64,000 bases of DNA from contig JAEYRH010000006.1 of NCBI GenBank assembly GCA_023435705.1, positions 146,962-210,961 of the forward strand, written 5' to 3'. This document shows, piece after piece, positions 25,101 through 33,956 of the stretch (the stretch's first letter is position 1; each line of letters opens with the position of its first letter). The stretch is from Bacillota bacterium (GTDB lineage Bacteria > Bacillota > Clostridia > Christensenellales > UMGS416). The notes beneath the pieces were generated by a model. The model did no database searches, was not told the origin of the DNA, and saw nothing but the letters and a program-made list of their open reading frames with translations. A program made the translations under genes and the position numbers.

Positions 25101-25409
25101 ATGAAATTTGAATTTGAATCGGAGGGAACCAAAATGGACGAGAACAAGGAAAAAAAGCACAGCGATATCCCTGTGAAGGAAATCGGCGAACTGCTGGACG
25201 AGGTTTCCACCAAGCTGCCCAAGCTGCTGGAAGGCATCCAGAAGAGCTATTATTCGGTGGAAAACGGTGTGAATGCCGGCCGCTCCATTGGCGCTTTCTA
25301 CAAGGAACTCATTGAGGCTGGCATGCCCAATGATGTGGTGCTGCGCCTGACCGAGCGCTTTATGGTCTCGGTGAAAGACCTGTCTGATCTTGCCCGTAAA
25401 GACGACTGA
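25101..25409 (+). CDS. Small acidic/helical protein of the ECF operon
   Basis: A 102-residue charged, mostly helical protein with no family I recognise. AAAGGAG is 10 nt before the ATG at 25101; 25134 is an alternative start. Its C-terminal segment ELIEAGMPNDVVLRLTERF is matched in the next gene (ELRAAGVPLDAARRLSNRY), with shared pattern E-L-x2-A-G-x-P-x-D-x3-R-L-x2-R-aromatic and a D-L a few residues later. It may interact with the anti-sigma or with a common target. Confidence 0.75.
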   Translation: MKFEFESEGTKMDENKEKKHSDIPVKEIGELLDEVSTKLPKLLEGIQKSYYSVENGVNAGRSIGAFYKELIEAGMPNDVVLRLTERFMVSVKDLSDLARKDD

Positions 25410-25418
25410 GGCCTGGCT

Positions 25419-25667
25419 ATGGCGCAAAGTATGATAACGCGAAAGCCAAACGCCATTCTTGGGTTCATCAAAGCTGTCTGGGTATTGCTCGTGATGCTGG
25501 TGATGCTTCCTGTGTGGCTGATTCGGGGCGCCGTGACGCGGGCCAGGTTTCGCGCTGAGCTCCGGGCGGCCGGTGTGCCGTTGGATGCTGCGCGCAGGCT
25601 GTCAAACCGTTATAAGGTTGGCTTGCGCGATTTGGCCGGCATCCGTGTGCCGCTTAAGCAACAGTAA
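25419..25667 (+). CDS. Small membrane-anchored protein of the ECF operon
   Basis: An 82-residue protein with one membrane helix (AVWVLLVMLVMLPVWLI) at about residues 20-36 and a basic cytoplasmic-type C-terminal domain carrying the motif shared with the preceding gene. It starts 9 nt after that gene's stop; the ribosome site is weak, so translation may be coupled. Not recognised as a known family. Confidence 0.7.
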   Translation: MAQSMITRKPNAILGFIKAVWVLLVMLVMLPVWLIRGAVTRARFRAELRAAGVPLDAARRLSNRYKVGLRDLAGIRVPLKQQ

Positions 25668-25683
25668 AAGGAACTGTGAAAGC

Positions 25684-25708
25684 AACCCAGGGTTTTGCCC
25701 CTGGGTTG
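25684..25708 (+). terminator. Hairpin after the ECF operon
   Basis: AACCCAGGG-ttttg-CCCCTGGGTT hairpin about 15 nt after the last stop. The T run is short (GTAT), so termination may be partial. Confidence 0.6.
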
Positions 25709-25732
25709 TATCATGCATGCCGTATATTCAGG

Positions 25733-25761
25733 TTGAATATTGTCATTTTTTAGGGTATGAT
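25733..25761 (+). promoter_or_regulatory. Promoter of the kinase/HD-GYP operon
   Basis: TTGAAT (25733-25738), 17-bp spacer, TATGAT (25756-25761), about 85 nt before the sensor-kinase start. Confidence 0.6.
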
Positions 25762-25845
25762 AAGTATAGGATGCTATACGATCACGCTTTCTGTCTAGTG
25801 AGCTAATGATTGAGATTCTGGCCGCCCGGCCGGACTGGAGCGCGT

Positions 25846-27924
25846 ATGACAGACAACATCGTCATGGGGCTCATCTACAACGCCGCGTTGCTGCTCTCGC
25901 TCAGCATTGTTTATCAGATTGGCTATTACATTCCACCCAAGTATCAAAAGTTTACACCATATCTCAATGGCATTTTGATTGCGGCCGTAGGTCTTTGCTT
26001 GATGACGTTTCCGTTCAAGATGGAGACCGGCGTAATCTTTGACACTCGCACCATCCTTCTTGGCGTAACCGCGCTGATCTTTGGTGGGGTTCCCGTTACG
26101 ATCGCCGGGGTTGTCATGGCTGTTTACCGCATCTTGCTCGGCGGTGAAGGCGTGATGATGGGCGTTGCCTCCATTTTTATATCTGCCATCATCGGCTTGG
26201 TTTGGCGTAAGCGTGGTATGCTGAACAAGTGGAAGAGCAAATGGGTCAGCCTGTATCTGCTTGGCATCGATATCCACGTGGGCATGCTTGCCTGCACGCT
26301 GCTGTTGCCTTGGGCGAAGACGCTGAGCGTGCTTGCTGGGATCGCCTTTCCTGTGATGGTGATCTACCCTCTGGCTACCGTGATCCTTGCCATGCTTTTA
26401 TTCACACAAAAGGAACGGATTGAGTCGCATCTTCGGATCGCCGAGGCAGAAGCTAAATATAAAAGCTTGTTTGATAACAATCATGCCATTATGATGCTCT
26501 ATGACCCTGCTGATTACCGTATCTTCGATGTCAACCAGGCTGCATGCGATTTTTACGGGTGGCCCCAGGATGTTCTGAAGCAGATGTCGGTGCATCAAAT
26601 CAATGTAACACCGGAAGAAGACACTTGGCTGGAAATGAAAACAGCTGATCAGGAAGGTAGACAGTATTATCTTTTTCAACACCGCAAGGCAAGTGGCGAA
26701 ATCGTAGATGTGGAAGTTTATAGCGGGTATATCCTTCTGGAAGGCAAGCAACTGGTATATTCCATTGTACACGATGTATCCAACCGCATGGCGTCCGAAA
26801 AAGCTCGGATTGCCAGTGAGAATCGCTTCCGCCTGCTGGTGGAGGGCGCGCCGGATGCCATTCTCATCCAGACTGACTACAGATTTGCTTATGTCAATAA
26901 AGCGGCTGTGGAAATGTTTGGAGCCAATCACGCGGATCAACTCATCGGCATGCCGGTGATGGAACGCTTCCACCCTGATAGTCACTCTGTCATTCAACGC
27001 AGGATTTATCAGCTCAATTACTGGAAAATGAGAGTTCAGCCCAATGAGGAAATCTTTGTACGAATGGACGGCACTCCAGTGGACGTGGAGGTCTCCGCTG
27101 TGCCGATCCATTATAATGGTAAAGACGGTGCGATTGTGTATGCCCGTGACATCAGCGAGCGTAAAAAGATGGAGGTTGCCCGTCGGGAGCTGGAGGCCCA
27201 GATGCGCCAGCAGCAAAAGCTGGAGGCAATAGGCACGTTGGCCGGTGGTGTGGCTCATGAGATCAACAACCCCATCAATGGTATCATGAATTACGCAGAC
27301 CTGATCCTGAACTCATCGGATTCCGATGTGCGGCAATTGGAGTATGCCCGTGAGATCATCCATGAGACCAAGCGTGTTTCGGTGATTGTGAAGAACCTGC
27401 TGCAATTCTCCAGGCATGAAAAACAATCCCACAGTTATGCCAGCATATATGACATTGTCAACCAGACGATTTCGCTGATCAAGACGATCGTCCGCAAGGA
27501 TCAGATTGAGCTGGAGATCGACATGGAAGAGGGCTTGCCGGACATCAAGTGCCGCAGCCAGCAGATCCAACAGGTGTTGATGAACCTGATGACCAACGCG
27601 AGAGACGCCTTGAATGAACGGTATCAGGGCTACCACGAAAACAAGGTGATGAAGCTATCTTGTCATCAGTTTGAGCAAGATGGCAGGCGTTGGCTCCGTA
27701 TCGTCCTTGAAGATCATGGCGCTGGTATCGCAGACGATGTGAAAGAGAAAATATTCGAACCGTTCTTTTCCACCAAGCCCAAGGAAATTGGAACGGGACT
27801 GGGTCTCTCCATCAGTTACGGCATTGTGAAGGATCATCATGGCACGCTTTCGCTCAACACCTTGCATGGGGAGAAGACGGAGGCGATCCTGGTGCTTCCG
27901 GTGGACAATGGCTGGACGTTGTAG
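25846..27924 (+). CDS. Membrane sensor histidine kinase with two PAS domains
   Basis: A 692-residue kinase. Residues 1-200 have about six membrane segments resembling the 5TM-5TMR_LYT (LytS-type) sensor. PAS domains follow at about 215-330 and 345-455, then HisKA with phospho-acceptor His near 470 (GGVAHEINNPINGIMNYA), and a HATPase domain with N box NLMTNARDAL, G1 DHGAGI and G2 GTGLGLSISYGI. The ATG at 25846 has CTGGAG upstream. The HEINNP sequence is of the NtrB/HPK4 type. It is 17 nt before the HD-GYP response regulator, its likely partner. Confidence 0.93.
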   Translation: MTDNIVMGLIYNAALLLSLSIVYQIGYYIPPKYQKFTPYLNGILIAAVGLCLMTFPFKMETGVIFDTRTILLGVTALIFGGVPVTIAGVVMAVYRILLGGEGVMMGVASIFISAIIGLVWRKRGMLNKWKSKWVSLYLLGIDIHVGMLACTLLLPWAKTLSVLAGIAFPVMVIYPLATVILAMLLFTQKERIESHLRIAEAEAKYKSLFDNNHAIMMLYDPADYRIFDVNQAACDFYGWPQDVLKQMSVHQINVTPEEDTWLEMKTADQEGRQYYLFQHRKASGEIVDVEVYSGYILLEGKQLVYSIVHDVSNRMASEKARIASENRFRLLVEGAPDAILIQTDYRFAYVNKAAVEMFGANHADQLIGMPVMERFHPDSHSVIQRRIYQLNYWKMRVQPNEEIFVRMDGTPVDVEVSAVPIHYNGKDGAIVYARDISERKKMEVARRELEAQMRQQQKLEAIGTLAGGVAHEINNPINGIMNYADLILNSSDSDVRQLEYAREIIHETKRVSVIVKNLLQFSRHEKQSHSYASIYDIVNQTISLIKTIVRKDQIELEIDMEEGLPDIKCRSQQIQQVLMNLMTNARDALNERYQGYHENKVMKLSCHQFEQDGRRWLRIVLEDHGAGIADDVKEKIFEPFFSTKPKEIGTGLGLSISYGIVKDHHGTLSLNTLHGEKTEAILVLPVDNGWTL

Positions 27925-27941
27925 AATCGCGGAGGGAAGAT

Positions 27942-29024
27942 ATGAGCAGGATTTTGATTGTCGACGACGAGAGAAGCATTCGCCTCACGCTTTGCGAGTT
28001 CCTGCGCCAGGAGGGTTATGAGGCGGATTGCGCGGAAGATGTGCCGGCGGCCAGCAGAATGATGGAGGATTCCAATTACGACGTTGTTGTGTCTGACATC
28101 ATCATGCCAAGGGTTTCCGGCATGGAGCTCCTGAGCATCGTGAGGGCCAAATCCAAGGATATCCAGTATATCGTGATGACTGGCGAGCCTTCGGTGGACA
28201 CGGCAATCTCCTCTGTGCAGCAAGGAGCCAATGATTATCTGGTCAAGCCCATCACCCGGGAGGCATTTCTGAAGGCAGTGCGGTCCGCAGCGCTGGTCAA
28301 GGAGCTCACAGACCAAAAGACAGCCCTGGAGCAAGCGAACCAGGCTTATCAACGCAACCTGGAGCATATTGTAGAGCTTCGCACCAACGAATTGCAAAAC
28401 GCAATGCAGAGCATTGTGTCGTTGCTCACCTCCGTGGTGGAAGCCCGTGATCCCTATACCGCCGGCCACCAACGGCGGGTGGGCAACCTTTCGGCTGCCA
28501 TTGCTGCCAAAATGGGGCTGGACAACAAAACCGCGCGTATGCTGCGGATCATCGGCTATATTCACGACATTGGCAAGATCTCAGTACCAACGGAGATCTT
28601 ATCCAAGCCTGGCAAGCTCAACGGGTTGGAACGTGCGCTGATCCAAAACCACCCGACTGCCAGCTATGAAATGATGATGCGGGTTGATCTGCCCGATGTG
28701 ATTGGCAAAACGCTTTTTCAGCACCATGAGCGCTGTGACGGCAGCGGATACCCACAGGGTCTGACAAAGGAGCATCTCACTTTGGAAGCCCAGATCATCA
28801 TGGTCGCCGATGTGGTGGAAGCGATGATGTCGCACCGGCCCTATCGGCCCGCACTTGGCATTGATGCAGCGATGGAGGAGATCCGGACAAACAGTGGCAC
28901 GCTGTATAGTCCGGATGTTGTGGATGCTTGCTCTGCACTGTTTGAAGAGGATCAATATCAAATAGAGGATTGTGAATACGAGATCCACTTCCCGCTGATG
29001 AAGCACAAGCCTCCTCATGCATAA
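27942..29024 (+). CDS. Response regulator with HD-GYP domain
   Basis: A 360-residue two-domain protein. The receiver domain (1-120) has the acidic pocket DDE at 8-10, phospho-acceptor Asp52 and the lysine in DYLVKPI. A coiled linker follows, then an HD-GYP domain with YIHDIGKISVP (His-Asp near 208) and HHERCDGSGYPQGL. It should hydrolyse cyclic di-GMP, or a related cyclic dinucleotide, when activated by the upstream kinase. This links the pair to motility or sporulation decisions; motAB is elsewhere in the window. Confidence 0.94.
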   Translation: MSRILIVDDERSIRLTLCEFLRQEGYEADCAEDVPAASRMMEDSNYDVVVSDIIMPRVSGMELLSIVRAKSKDIQYIVMTGEPSVDTAISSVQQGANDYLVKPITREAFLKAVRSAALVKELTDQKTALEQANQAYQRNLEHIVELRTNELQNAMQSIVSLLTSVVEARDPYTAGHQRRVGNLSAAIAAKMGLDNKTARMLRIIGYIHDIGKISVPTEILSKPGKLNGLERALIQNHPTASYEMMMRVDLPDVIGKTLFQHHERCDGSGYPQGLTKEHLTLEAQIIMVADVVEAMMSHRPYRPALGIDAAMEEIRTNSGTLYSPDVVDACSALFEEDQYQIEDCEYEIHFPLMKHKPPHA

Positions 29025-29049
29025 GTCGATGCATCTGGATAAAACGTTC

Positions 29050-29092
29050 GGGTTTCCGCCTGATGAAGGCGGGAACCCATTTATTTTTTTAG
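29050..29092 (+). terminator. Intrinsic terminator after the HD-GYP gene
   Basis: Hairpin GGGTTTCCGCC-tgatgaa-GGCGGGAACCC followed by ATTTATTTTTTT. Confidence 0.9.
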
Positions 29093-29152
29093 ATTAACAT
29101 CATAAAAGGCGAACAAAAAAAGAAAAAATCAACAAATAGTTCTTATTTATTC

Positions 29153-29181
29153 TTGATTGGCTGTGTGTATTCTGTTATGAT
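29153..29181 (+). promoter_or_regulatory. Promoter of the purine operon
   Basis: TTGATT (29153-29158), 17-bp spacer, TATGAT (29176-29181), within an A-rich region starting at 29100. A second TATAAT at 29201 is too close to the ribosome site to be the main -10. No purine riboswitch fold is visible in the short leader. Confidence 0.65.
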
Positions 29182-29221
29182 TGCACCATACTCACATTGG
29201 TATAATCATGGAGGACAGATG

Positions 29222-29707
29222 ATGCCGAAGGTGGCAGTGATCATGGGCAGCGGTTCAGACATGCCCGCGTTGGAAGCGGGAGTCAACCGCTTACTTACAT
29301 TTGGTATCGAAGCTGATGTGCGGATTATGTCAGCACACCGCACGCCAGATCGCGCCGCCGAGTTTGCAAAAAGAGCTGCCGCCGATGGTTACGACGCCAT
29401 CATCGCAGCAGCCGGCAAGGCGGCCCATTTGCCCGGAGTGCTGGCGGCATTCACCACATTGCCGGTGATTGGTATCCCAATGAAATCAAGCTTTATGGAT
29501 GGCATGGATTCGTTGCTGTCCATCGTGCAGATGCCCGCCGGCGTGCCGGTGGCCACTGTTGGGGTGGACGCCTCAGAAAACGCTGCAATTCTGGCCGCCC
29601 AGATGCTGGCGTTGCGTTATCCTGAACTGAGCGTAAAACTGGCTTCGTTCAAAAGCGACATGGCTCAAAAAGTGATAGAGGCTGACGAAAAGCTGGAGAG
29701 GAGATAA
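29222..29707 (+). CDS. purE: N5-carboxyaminoimidazole ribonucleotide mutase
   Basis: A 161-residue class I PurE. The GSGSDMP phosphate-binding loop is at residues 8-14, followed by SAHRTPDR and AAGKAAHLPGVLAA (catalytic histidine). The usual AGGAAHLPG has Lys in the second Gly position here. ATG at 29222 sits 7 nt after GGAGG; 29219 is possible. It is the first gene of the pur operon; purK is not in the window, so either it is elsewhere or CO2 is used directly. Confidence 0.95.
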   Translation: MPKVAVIMGSGSDMPALEAGVNRLLTFGIEADVRIMSAHRTPDRAAEFAKRAAADGYDAIIAAAGKAAHLPGVLAAFTTLPVIGIPMKSSFMDGMDSLLSIVQMPAGVPVATVGVDASENAAILAAQMLALRYPELSVKLASFKSDMAQKVIEADEKLERR

Positions 29708-29711
29708 CCCC

Positions 29712-30428
29712 ATGGTGCAAAAGATGGAGCAGCTCTACGAGGGGAAAGCCAAGAAAGTATTCGCCACCGACAATCCTGATTATGTGATTGTCTCCTACAA
29801 AGACGACGCCACGGCGTTCAACGGCCTGAAGCGCGGCACCATTGTGGGCAAGGGCGTTGTAAACAACGTGGTGTCCAATCACCTGTTTCAGATGCTGGAA
29901 AGCAAGGGAATCCCCACCCACTATGTGGAGCAATTGAGCGAACGGGAGACTGTGGTTAAAAAGGTAACCATCGTGCCGGTGGAAGTGATCGTGCGCAACA
30001 TCGCCGCCGGTTCTCTGAGCAAACGCCTGGGCCTGCCGGAGGGCCAGAAGCTCGCCAAGACCGTGCTGGAGTATAGTTACAAGAACGACGAGCTGGGCGA
30101 CCCGATGATCAACGACTACCACATTGCCGCTATGAAACTGGCCACGCCAGAAGAGATGGCAAAGATCGCCGAATATTCCTTCATGGTGAATGACATTCTT
30201 TCCGCCTATCTCATGGAATCCAATATTGAGCTGATCGATTTCAAGCTGGAATTTGGCCGGTTCCACGGCCAGATCATATTGGCAGATGAAATATCTCCCG
30301 ACACATGCCGGTTCTGGGATACCACCACCGGCCAGAAGCTGGATAAGGACCGTTTCCGCCGCGACCTGGGCGACGTGGAGGAAGCCTATCAGGAAGTGCT
30401 CCATCGCCTGATGGGCGGAAAGGCATAG
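29712..30428 (+). CDS. purC: SAICAR synthetase
   Basis: A 238-residue phosphoribosylaminoimidazole-succinocarboxamide synthase, joining CAIR and aspartate with ATP. LYEGKAKKVF at the N-terminus, ATAFNG, EVIVRNIAAGSL, and LIDFKLEFG are the expected blocks. It lies 4 nt after purE with GGAG just upstream. Confidence 0.97.
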   Translation: MVQKMEQLYEGKAKKVFATDNPDYVIVSYKDDATAFNGLKRGTIVGKGVVNNVVSNHLFQMLESKGIPTHYVEQLSERETVVKKVTIVPVEVIVRNIAAGSLSKRLGLPEGQKLAKTVLEYSYKNDELGDPMINDYHIAAMKLATPEEMAKIAEYSFMVNDILSAYLMESNIELIDFKLEFGRFHGQIILADEISPDTCRFWDTTTGQKLDKDRFRRDLGDVEEAYQEVLHRLMGGKA

Positions 30429-30429
30429 C

Positions 30430-31836
30430 ATGAAAGCGCTTTGCCCTTATCACCGTCTAAAGCCCTGGAACGACGTAATGCCTGAGGAATGCGGCATTGT
30501 GGGCATCTTTAACGACAGCGGCACGCCTGTGGGCGAAGCGCTGTATTACGGCCTGTATGCCCTGCAGCACCGTGGCCAGGAGAGCGCCGGCATGGCCCTT
30601 TCTGATGGCCGCGAGATCAAGAGTCACAAAGCCATGGGCCTGGTCAATGAGGTGTTTGGGGAAGAGGAGACCATGACCCGCCTGGGGCAGGGTCATCTTG
30701 GAATTGGCCATGTGCGTTATTCCACCTGTGGCGCCAGCGAGCTCACCAACTCTCAGCCGCTTGTGGTGCGCTACAGCGAGGGCACAATTGCACTGGCTCA
30801 CAACGGCAACCTCGTAAATGCCGAATCACTTCGCCGTGAGCTGGAAGCCCAGGGAAACATCTTTCAGACTACGTTGGACACCGAAATTATTGCCTCAATC
30901 ATCGCCCGTAAGGGTGGTGACATCATTGAAGCCATCAAATTTGCGATGCAGCAGGTCAAGGGCAGCTACGGCCTGGTCATCATGACGAAGGACAAACTGA
31001 TTGGAGTGCGCGATCCGCTGGGCATCCGCCCCCTGGCGCTAGGCCGTGTCGGCGACGCCTACGTGGTAGCCAGCGAGTCCTGTGCGTTTGACGCTGTTGG
31101 CGCTGAGTTCATCCGCGATGTGCGGCCCGGTGAGATCATTGTGGTTGATCAGGATGGTCTCAAGTCCATCCGTACTGAGATCCCGCTGGAAAGCAAGCTC
31201 TGCATTTTTGAGTTCGTTTATTTTGCCCGCACCGACAGTGTGATCGATGGCATCAGTGCTTATCAAGCCCGTGAAAACGCTGGAAGATTGCTGGCTCGCC
31301 GCTTCCCGGTTGAGGCCGACCTTGTGTCCGGCGTGCCCGATTCGGCTATCACCGCCGCAATTGGTTATGCCAAGGAATCGGGTATTCCCTATGGCGAGAG
31401 CCTGGCCAAGAACCGCTATGTGGGCCGCACGTTCATCCAGCCCCAGCAGCAAAAACGCGAAAACGGTGTGAAAATCAAATTGAATGCTCTCCGACGCAAC
31501 GTGCAGGGTAAGCGCGTGGTGCTGCTTGATGACAGCATCGTGCGCGGCACCACCAGTCGCAAGATCGTGGAGATGCTGCGAATGGCAGGCGCCAAGGAAG
31601 TGCACATGCGCGTGAGCTCACCGCCAGTGCGGTTCCCGTGTTATTTTGGCATTGACACACCCAACTCTGATCAACTGATTGGTGCGAACCACTCCATCGA
31701 AGAGATCCGCAAGATCATTGGAGCCGACAGCCTGGAGTACCTGAGCCTTGGCGATTTGATGAAAACCGTGGAGGGCTCCGGATGCGGGTTTTGCACAGGG
31801 TGCTTTGACGGGAAATATCCGGTCGAGGTTGGCTAA
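30430..31836 (+). CDS. purF: Amidophosphoribosyltransferase, Fe-S type
   Basis: A 468-residue glutamine PRPP amidotransferase, the first committed purine step. The catalytic cysteine is Cys21 (EECGIVGIF), so a 20-residue propeptide must be removed, longer than the 11 residues in B. subtilis. PRPP is bound by VLLDDSIVRGTTSRK, and Fe-S ligands are seen in RFPCYFGID and SGCGFCTGCF. The start at 30430 has GGAAAGG 6 nt upstream; a start at 30478 would shorten the propeptide but has no ribosome site. It follows purC after a single base. Confidence 0.96.
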   Translation: MKALCPYHRLKPWNDVMPEECGIVGIFNDSGTPVGEALYYGLYALQHRGQESAGMALSDGREIKSHKAMGLVNEVFGEEETMTRLGQGHLGIGHVRYSTCGASELTNSQPLVVRYSEGTIALAHNGNLVNAESLRRELEAQGNIFQTTLDTEIIASIIARKGGDIIEAIKFAMQQVKGSYGLVIMTKDKLIGVRDPLGIRPLALGRVGDAYVVASESCAFDAVGAEFIRDVRPGEIIVVDQDGLKSIRTEIPLESKLCIFEFVYFARTDSVIDGISAYQARENAGRLLARRFPVEADLVSGVPDSAITAAIGYAKESGIPYGESLAKNRYVGRTFIQPQQQKRENGVKIKLNALRRNVQGKRVVLLDDSIVRGTTSRKIVEMLRMAGAKEVHMRVSSPPVRFPCYFGIDTPNSDQLIGANHSIEEIRKIIGADSLEYLSLGDLMKTVEGSGCGFCTGCFDGKYPVEVG

Positions 31837-31858
31837 ATTCCTCTACGCGAATCATATA

Positions 31859-31978
31859 TCAACTCCCTCTGCCTGCTTTCGCAGGCACCTCCCTCGATAG
31901 GGAGGCAAGTTGAACTCTGAACGAGCTGAACTTGTCCCCCTCTTGAGGGGGATGTCGCAAAGCGACAGGGGGAGTCTG
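31859..31978. repeat. R2 multi-hairpin repeat, reverse orientation
   Basis: The complete R2 unit in the opposite orientation to the 16.6 kb copy: ACTCCCTCTGCC, CACCTCCCTCGATAGGGAGG, about 30 variable bases, then TTGTCCCCCTCTTGAGGGGG and GTCGCAAAGCGAC closing in AGGGGGAGT. It separates purF from purM inside the operon, so it must be transcribed. Confidence 0.85.
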
Positions 31979-31991
31979 GGAGGACTCACCC

Positions 31992-33017
31992 ATGGACTAC
32001 AAACAAGCCGGTGTGGACGTTGAAGCAGGTTACGAGGCTGTCAGCCTTTACAAGCCGCACATCAGGCGCACAATGATCCCAGGCGTGCTGGGCGATGTGG
32101 GCTCCTTCGGAGGCTTCTTTTCGTTGGCGGCGTTTCAAGGCATGGAGGAGCCGGTGCTGGTCTCCGGCACCGATGGTGTGGGCACGAAGCTGAAGATCGC
32201 CTTCGCGATGGACAAGCATGACACCGTGGGCATAGACGCCGTGGCGATGTGCGTGAATGACATCATTTGCCAGGGAGCCAAGCCCCTGTTCTTCCTGGAT
32301 TACCTGGCCACCGGCAAGCTGGATCCGAAGAAAGCTGCCGAGGTGGTGAAGGGCGTGGCCGAGGGCTGCGTGCAGGGCCAGTGCGCGCTGATCGGCGGTG
32401 AGACTGCCGAGATGCCGGGCTTCTATCCCGAGGGAGAGTATGACCTGGCTGGCTTTGCCGTGGGCATTGTGGACCGCAAAAAGTCCATCACCGGCGCTTC
32501 CATCAAGCCCGGCGACATCCTCGTGGGCCTCGCCTCCTCCGGTGTGCATAGCAACGGCTTTTCTCTTTCCCGCAAGCTCCTTGGAGATACACCGGAAGCA
32601 TTGAACCGATTCATTGCTGAGCTTGGCAGGACTGCTGGTGAAGAGCTCCTGGTGCCCACCCGCATCTATGTGAACACGATTCTGGAGCTCATTAAGGAAT
32701 TTGAGCTCAAAGGCATCGCCCATATCACCGGCGGCGGCTTCATTGAAAACATCCCGCGCATCATCCCCGAAGGCCTGAAGGCCGTGATCCATGGCGGCAG
32801 CTGGGTGATCCCGCCGGTGTTCCAATACCTGCAAAAGCTGGGCAACATCTCTGACCGCTCAATCTATAACACCTATAACATGGGCATCGGCATGGTGCTG
32901 GCGGTTGATCCGGCTATTGCCGGTATCGTGGCCGAGCGGGCCACGGCCCTTGGCGACCGGGCTTACCTTATTGGCGAGGTGAAGGAAGGGCAGGGGGGCA
33001 TCGAGCTGTGCCTGTGA
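31992..33017 (+). CDS. purM: AIR synthetase
   Basis: A 341-residue phosphoribosylformylglycinamidine cyclo-ligase. Blocks GTDGVGTKLKIA, CVNDIICQGAKPLFFLDY, ALIGGETAEMPGFY, LVGLASSGVHSNGFSL and HITGGGFIENIPR are complete. GGGAGG precedes the ATG. The 3' end overlaps purN by 10 nt. Confidence 0.97.
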   Translation: MDYKQAGVDVEAGYEAVSLYKPHIRRTMIPGVLGDVGSFGGFFSLAAFQGMEEPVLVSGTDGVGTKLKIAFAMDKHDTVGIDAVAMCVNDIICQGAKPLFFLDYLATGKLDPKKAAEVVKGVAEGCVQGQCALIGGETAEMPGFYPEGEYDLAGFAVGIVDRKKSITGASIKPGDILVGLASSGVHSNGFSLSRKLLGDTPEALNRFIAELGRTAGEELLVPTRIYVNTILELIKEFELKGIAHITGGGFIENIPRIIPEGLKAVIHGGSWVIPPVFQYLQKLGNISDRSIYNTYNMGIGMVLAVDPAIAGIVAERATALGDRAYLIGEVKEGQGGIELCL

Positions 33018-33646
33018 AACGCATTGCCGTGTTTGCGACCGGCGGCGGCACCAACTTCCAGGCGGTTATTGACGCCGTGGCGGATGGCCGCATCCCTGGC
33101 AAAATAGTGTGCCTGATCTACAACCGCAAGGCCGCCTATGCCGCCGAGCGGGCCCGTCTGGCCGGCATCCCAGCCATCTATATCAACCGGAAAACAAGCC
33201 CCTCCCAAGAGGATTTTGAGGCCAGAATTCAGCAGACGCTGCGGCAATACGAAGCCGAAGTGCTCGTTTTAGCCGGATGGCTGGACATTTTAGGGTCAGA
33301 AACGGTAAAATATTACCAAAACCGAATTGTGAACACCCACCCGGCGTTGATCCCTGCCTTTTGCGGCATGGGGATGTACGGCCACCATGTGCATGAGGCA
33401 GTGATTGCACATGGCGCAAAGGTGTCCGGCTGCACGATCCATCTGGTGGAAGAGGGTGTGGATACCGGCCCGATCATCTTCCAACAGGCCGTAGAAGTGC
33501 TCCCGGACGACACGGCAGACACGCTTGCCGCCCGCATCCTGCCACACGAGCACAGGCTGCTGGTGGAGGCGGTAAGGCTCATTTGTGAGGATCGGATTGT
33601 AGTGGAGGGGAGAAGGGTTGTTGTAACTCCCCCTGTCACTTCGTGA
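33008..33646 (+). CDS. purN: GAR transformylase
   Basis: A 212-residue phosphoribosylglycinamide formyltransferase using 10-formyl-THF. FATGGGTNFQAVIDA, the catalytic Asn and His in IVNTHPALIPAF and GCTIHLVEEG, and Asp in VDTGPIIFQQ are present. The start is GTG 33008 or 33014 inside the purM end. The last residues (VTPPVTS) and the stop codon are encoded by the start of an R2 repeat, so the original C-terminus may have been replaced. Confidence 0.95.
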   Translation: MPVKRIAVFATGGGTNFQAVIDAVADGRIPGKIVCLIYNRKAAYAAERARLAGIPAIYINRKTSPSQEDFEARIQQTLRQYEAEVLVLAGWLDILGSETVKYYQNRIVNTHPALIPAFCGMGMYGHHVHEAVIAHGAKVSGCTIHLVEEGVDTGPIIFQQAVEVLPDDTADTLAARILPHEHRLLVEAVRLICEDRIVVEGRRVVVTPPVTS

Positions 33647-33822
33647 CATCCCCCTCAGGAGGGGGACAAGTACGTTCTTGTTCAGGATCCTGCTTGCCTC
33701 CCTCATTGAGGGAGGTGCCCCGAAGGGGCGGAGGGAGTTCCAAGGAAATCCCCCCTGGCCTCTGCGGAGGCCATCCCCCCTTGAATTTTTGCCTTCGGCA
33801 AAAACAAAGGGGGTGGGGAGAG
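33624..33822. repeat. Two adjacent R2 repeats
   Basis: The 310-base gap between purN and purH is mostly repeats. The first is a complete R2 (33624-33740: CTCCCCCTGTCACTTCGTGA, CATCCCCCTCAGGAGGGGGA, TTGCCTCCCTCATTGAGGGA, GGTGCCCCGAAGGGGC). The second (33741-33822) is the variant with GGCCTCTGCGGAGGCC and TTTTTGCCTTCGGCAAAAA, as at 4311. The remaining 130 bases hold no gene, only the purH ribosome site. Confidence 0.85.
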
Positions 33823-33956
33823 TAAACGGGAGTTCACTTTCGATGAATTCATGATGATAGCAAATAGTCCAACCAAGAATAACCAGGAACTGGTCTGGCC
33901 CAGAGGCGATGAACCGTAATTCATGATTTGATCTTAATTTTCAGGAGGATATATCG

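Noticed and set aside
29040..29116. PurBox-like words (CGTTCGG at 29043 and CGAACA at 29110)
   Set aside because: Spacing and orientation do not match paired PurR boxes, and the first is part of a terminator region.
33643..33825. 60-codon open frame between purN and purH
   Set aside because: It is made almost wholly of R2 repeat sequence.
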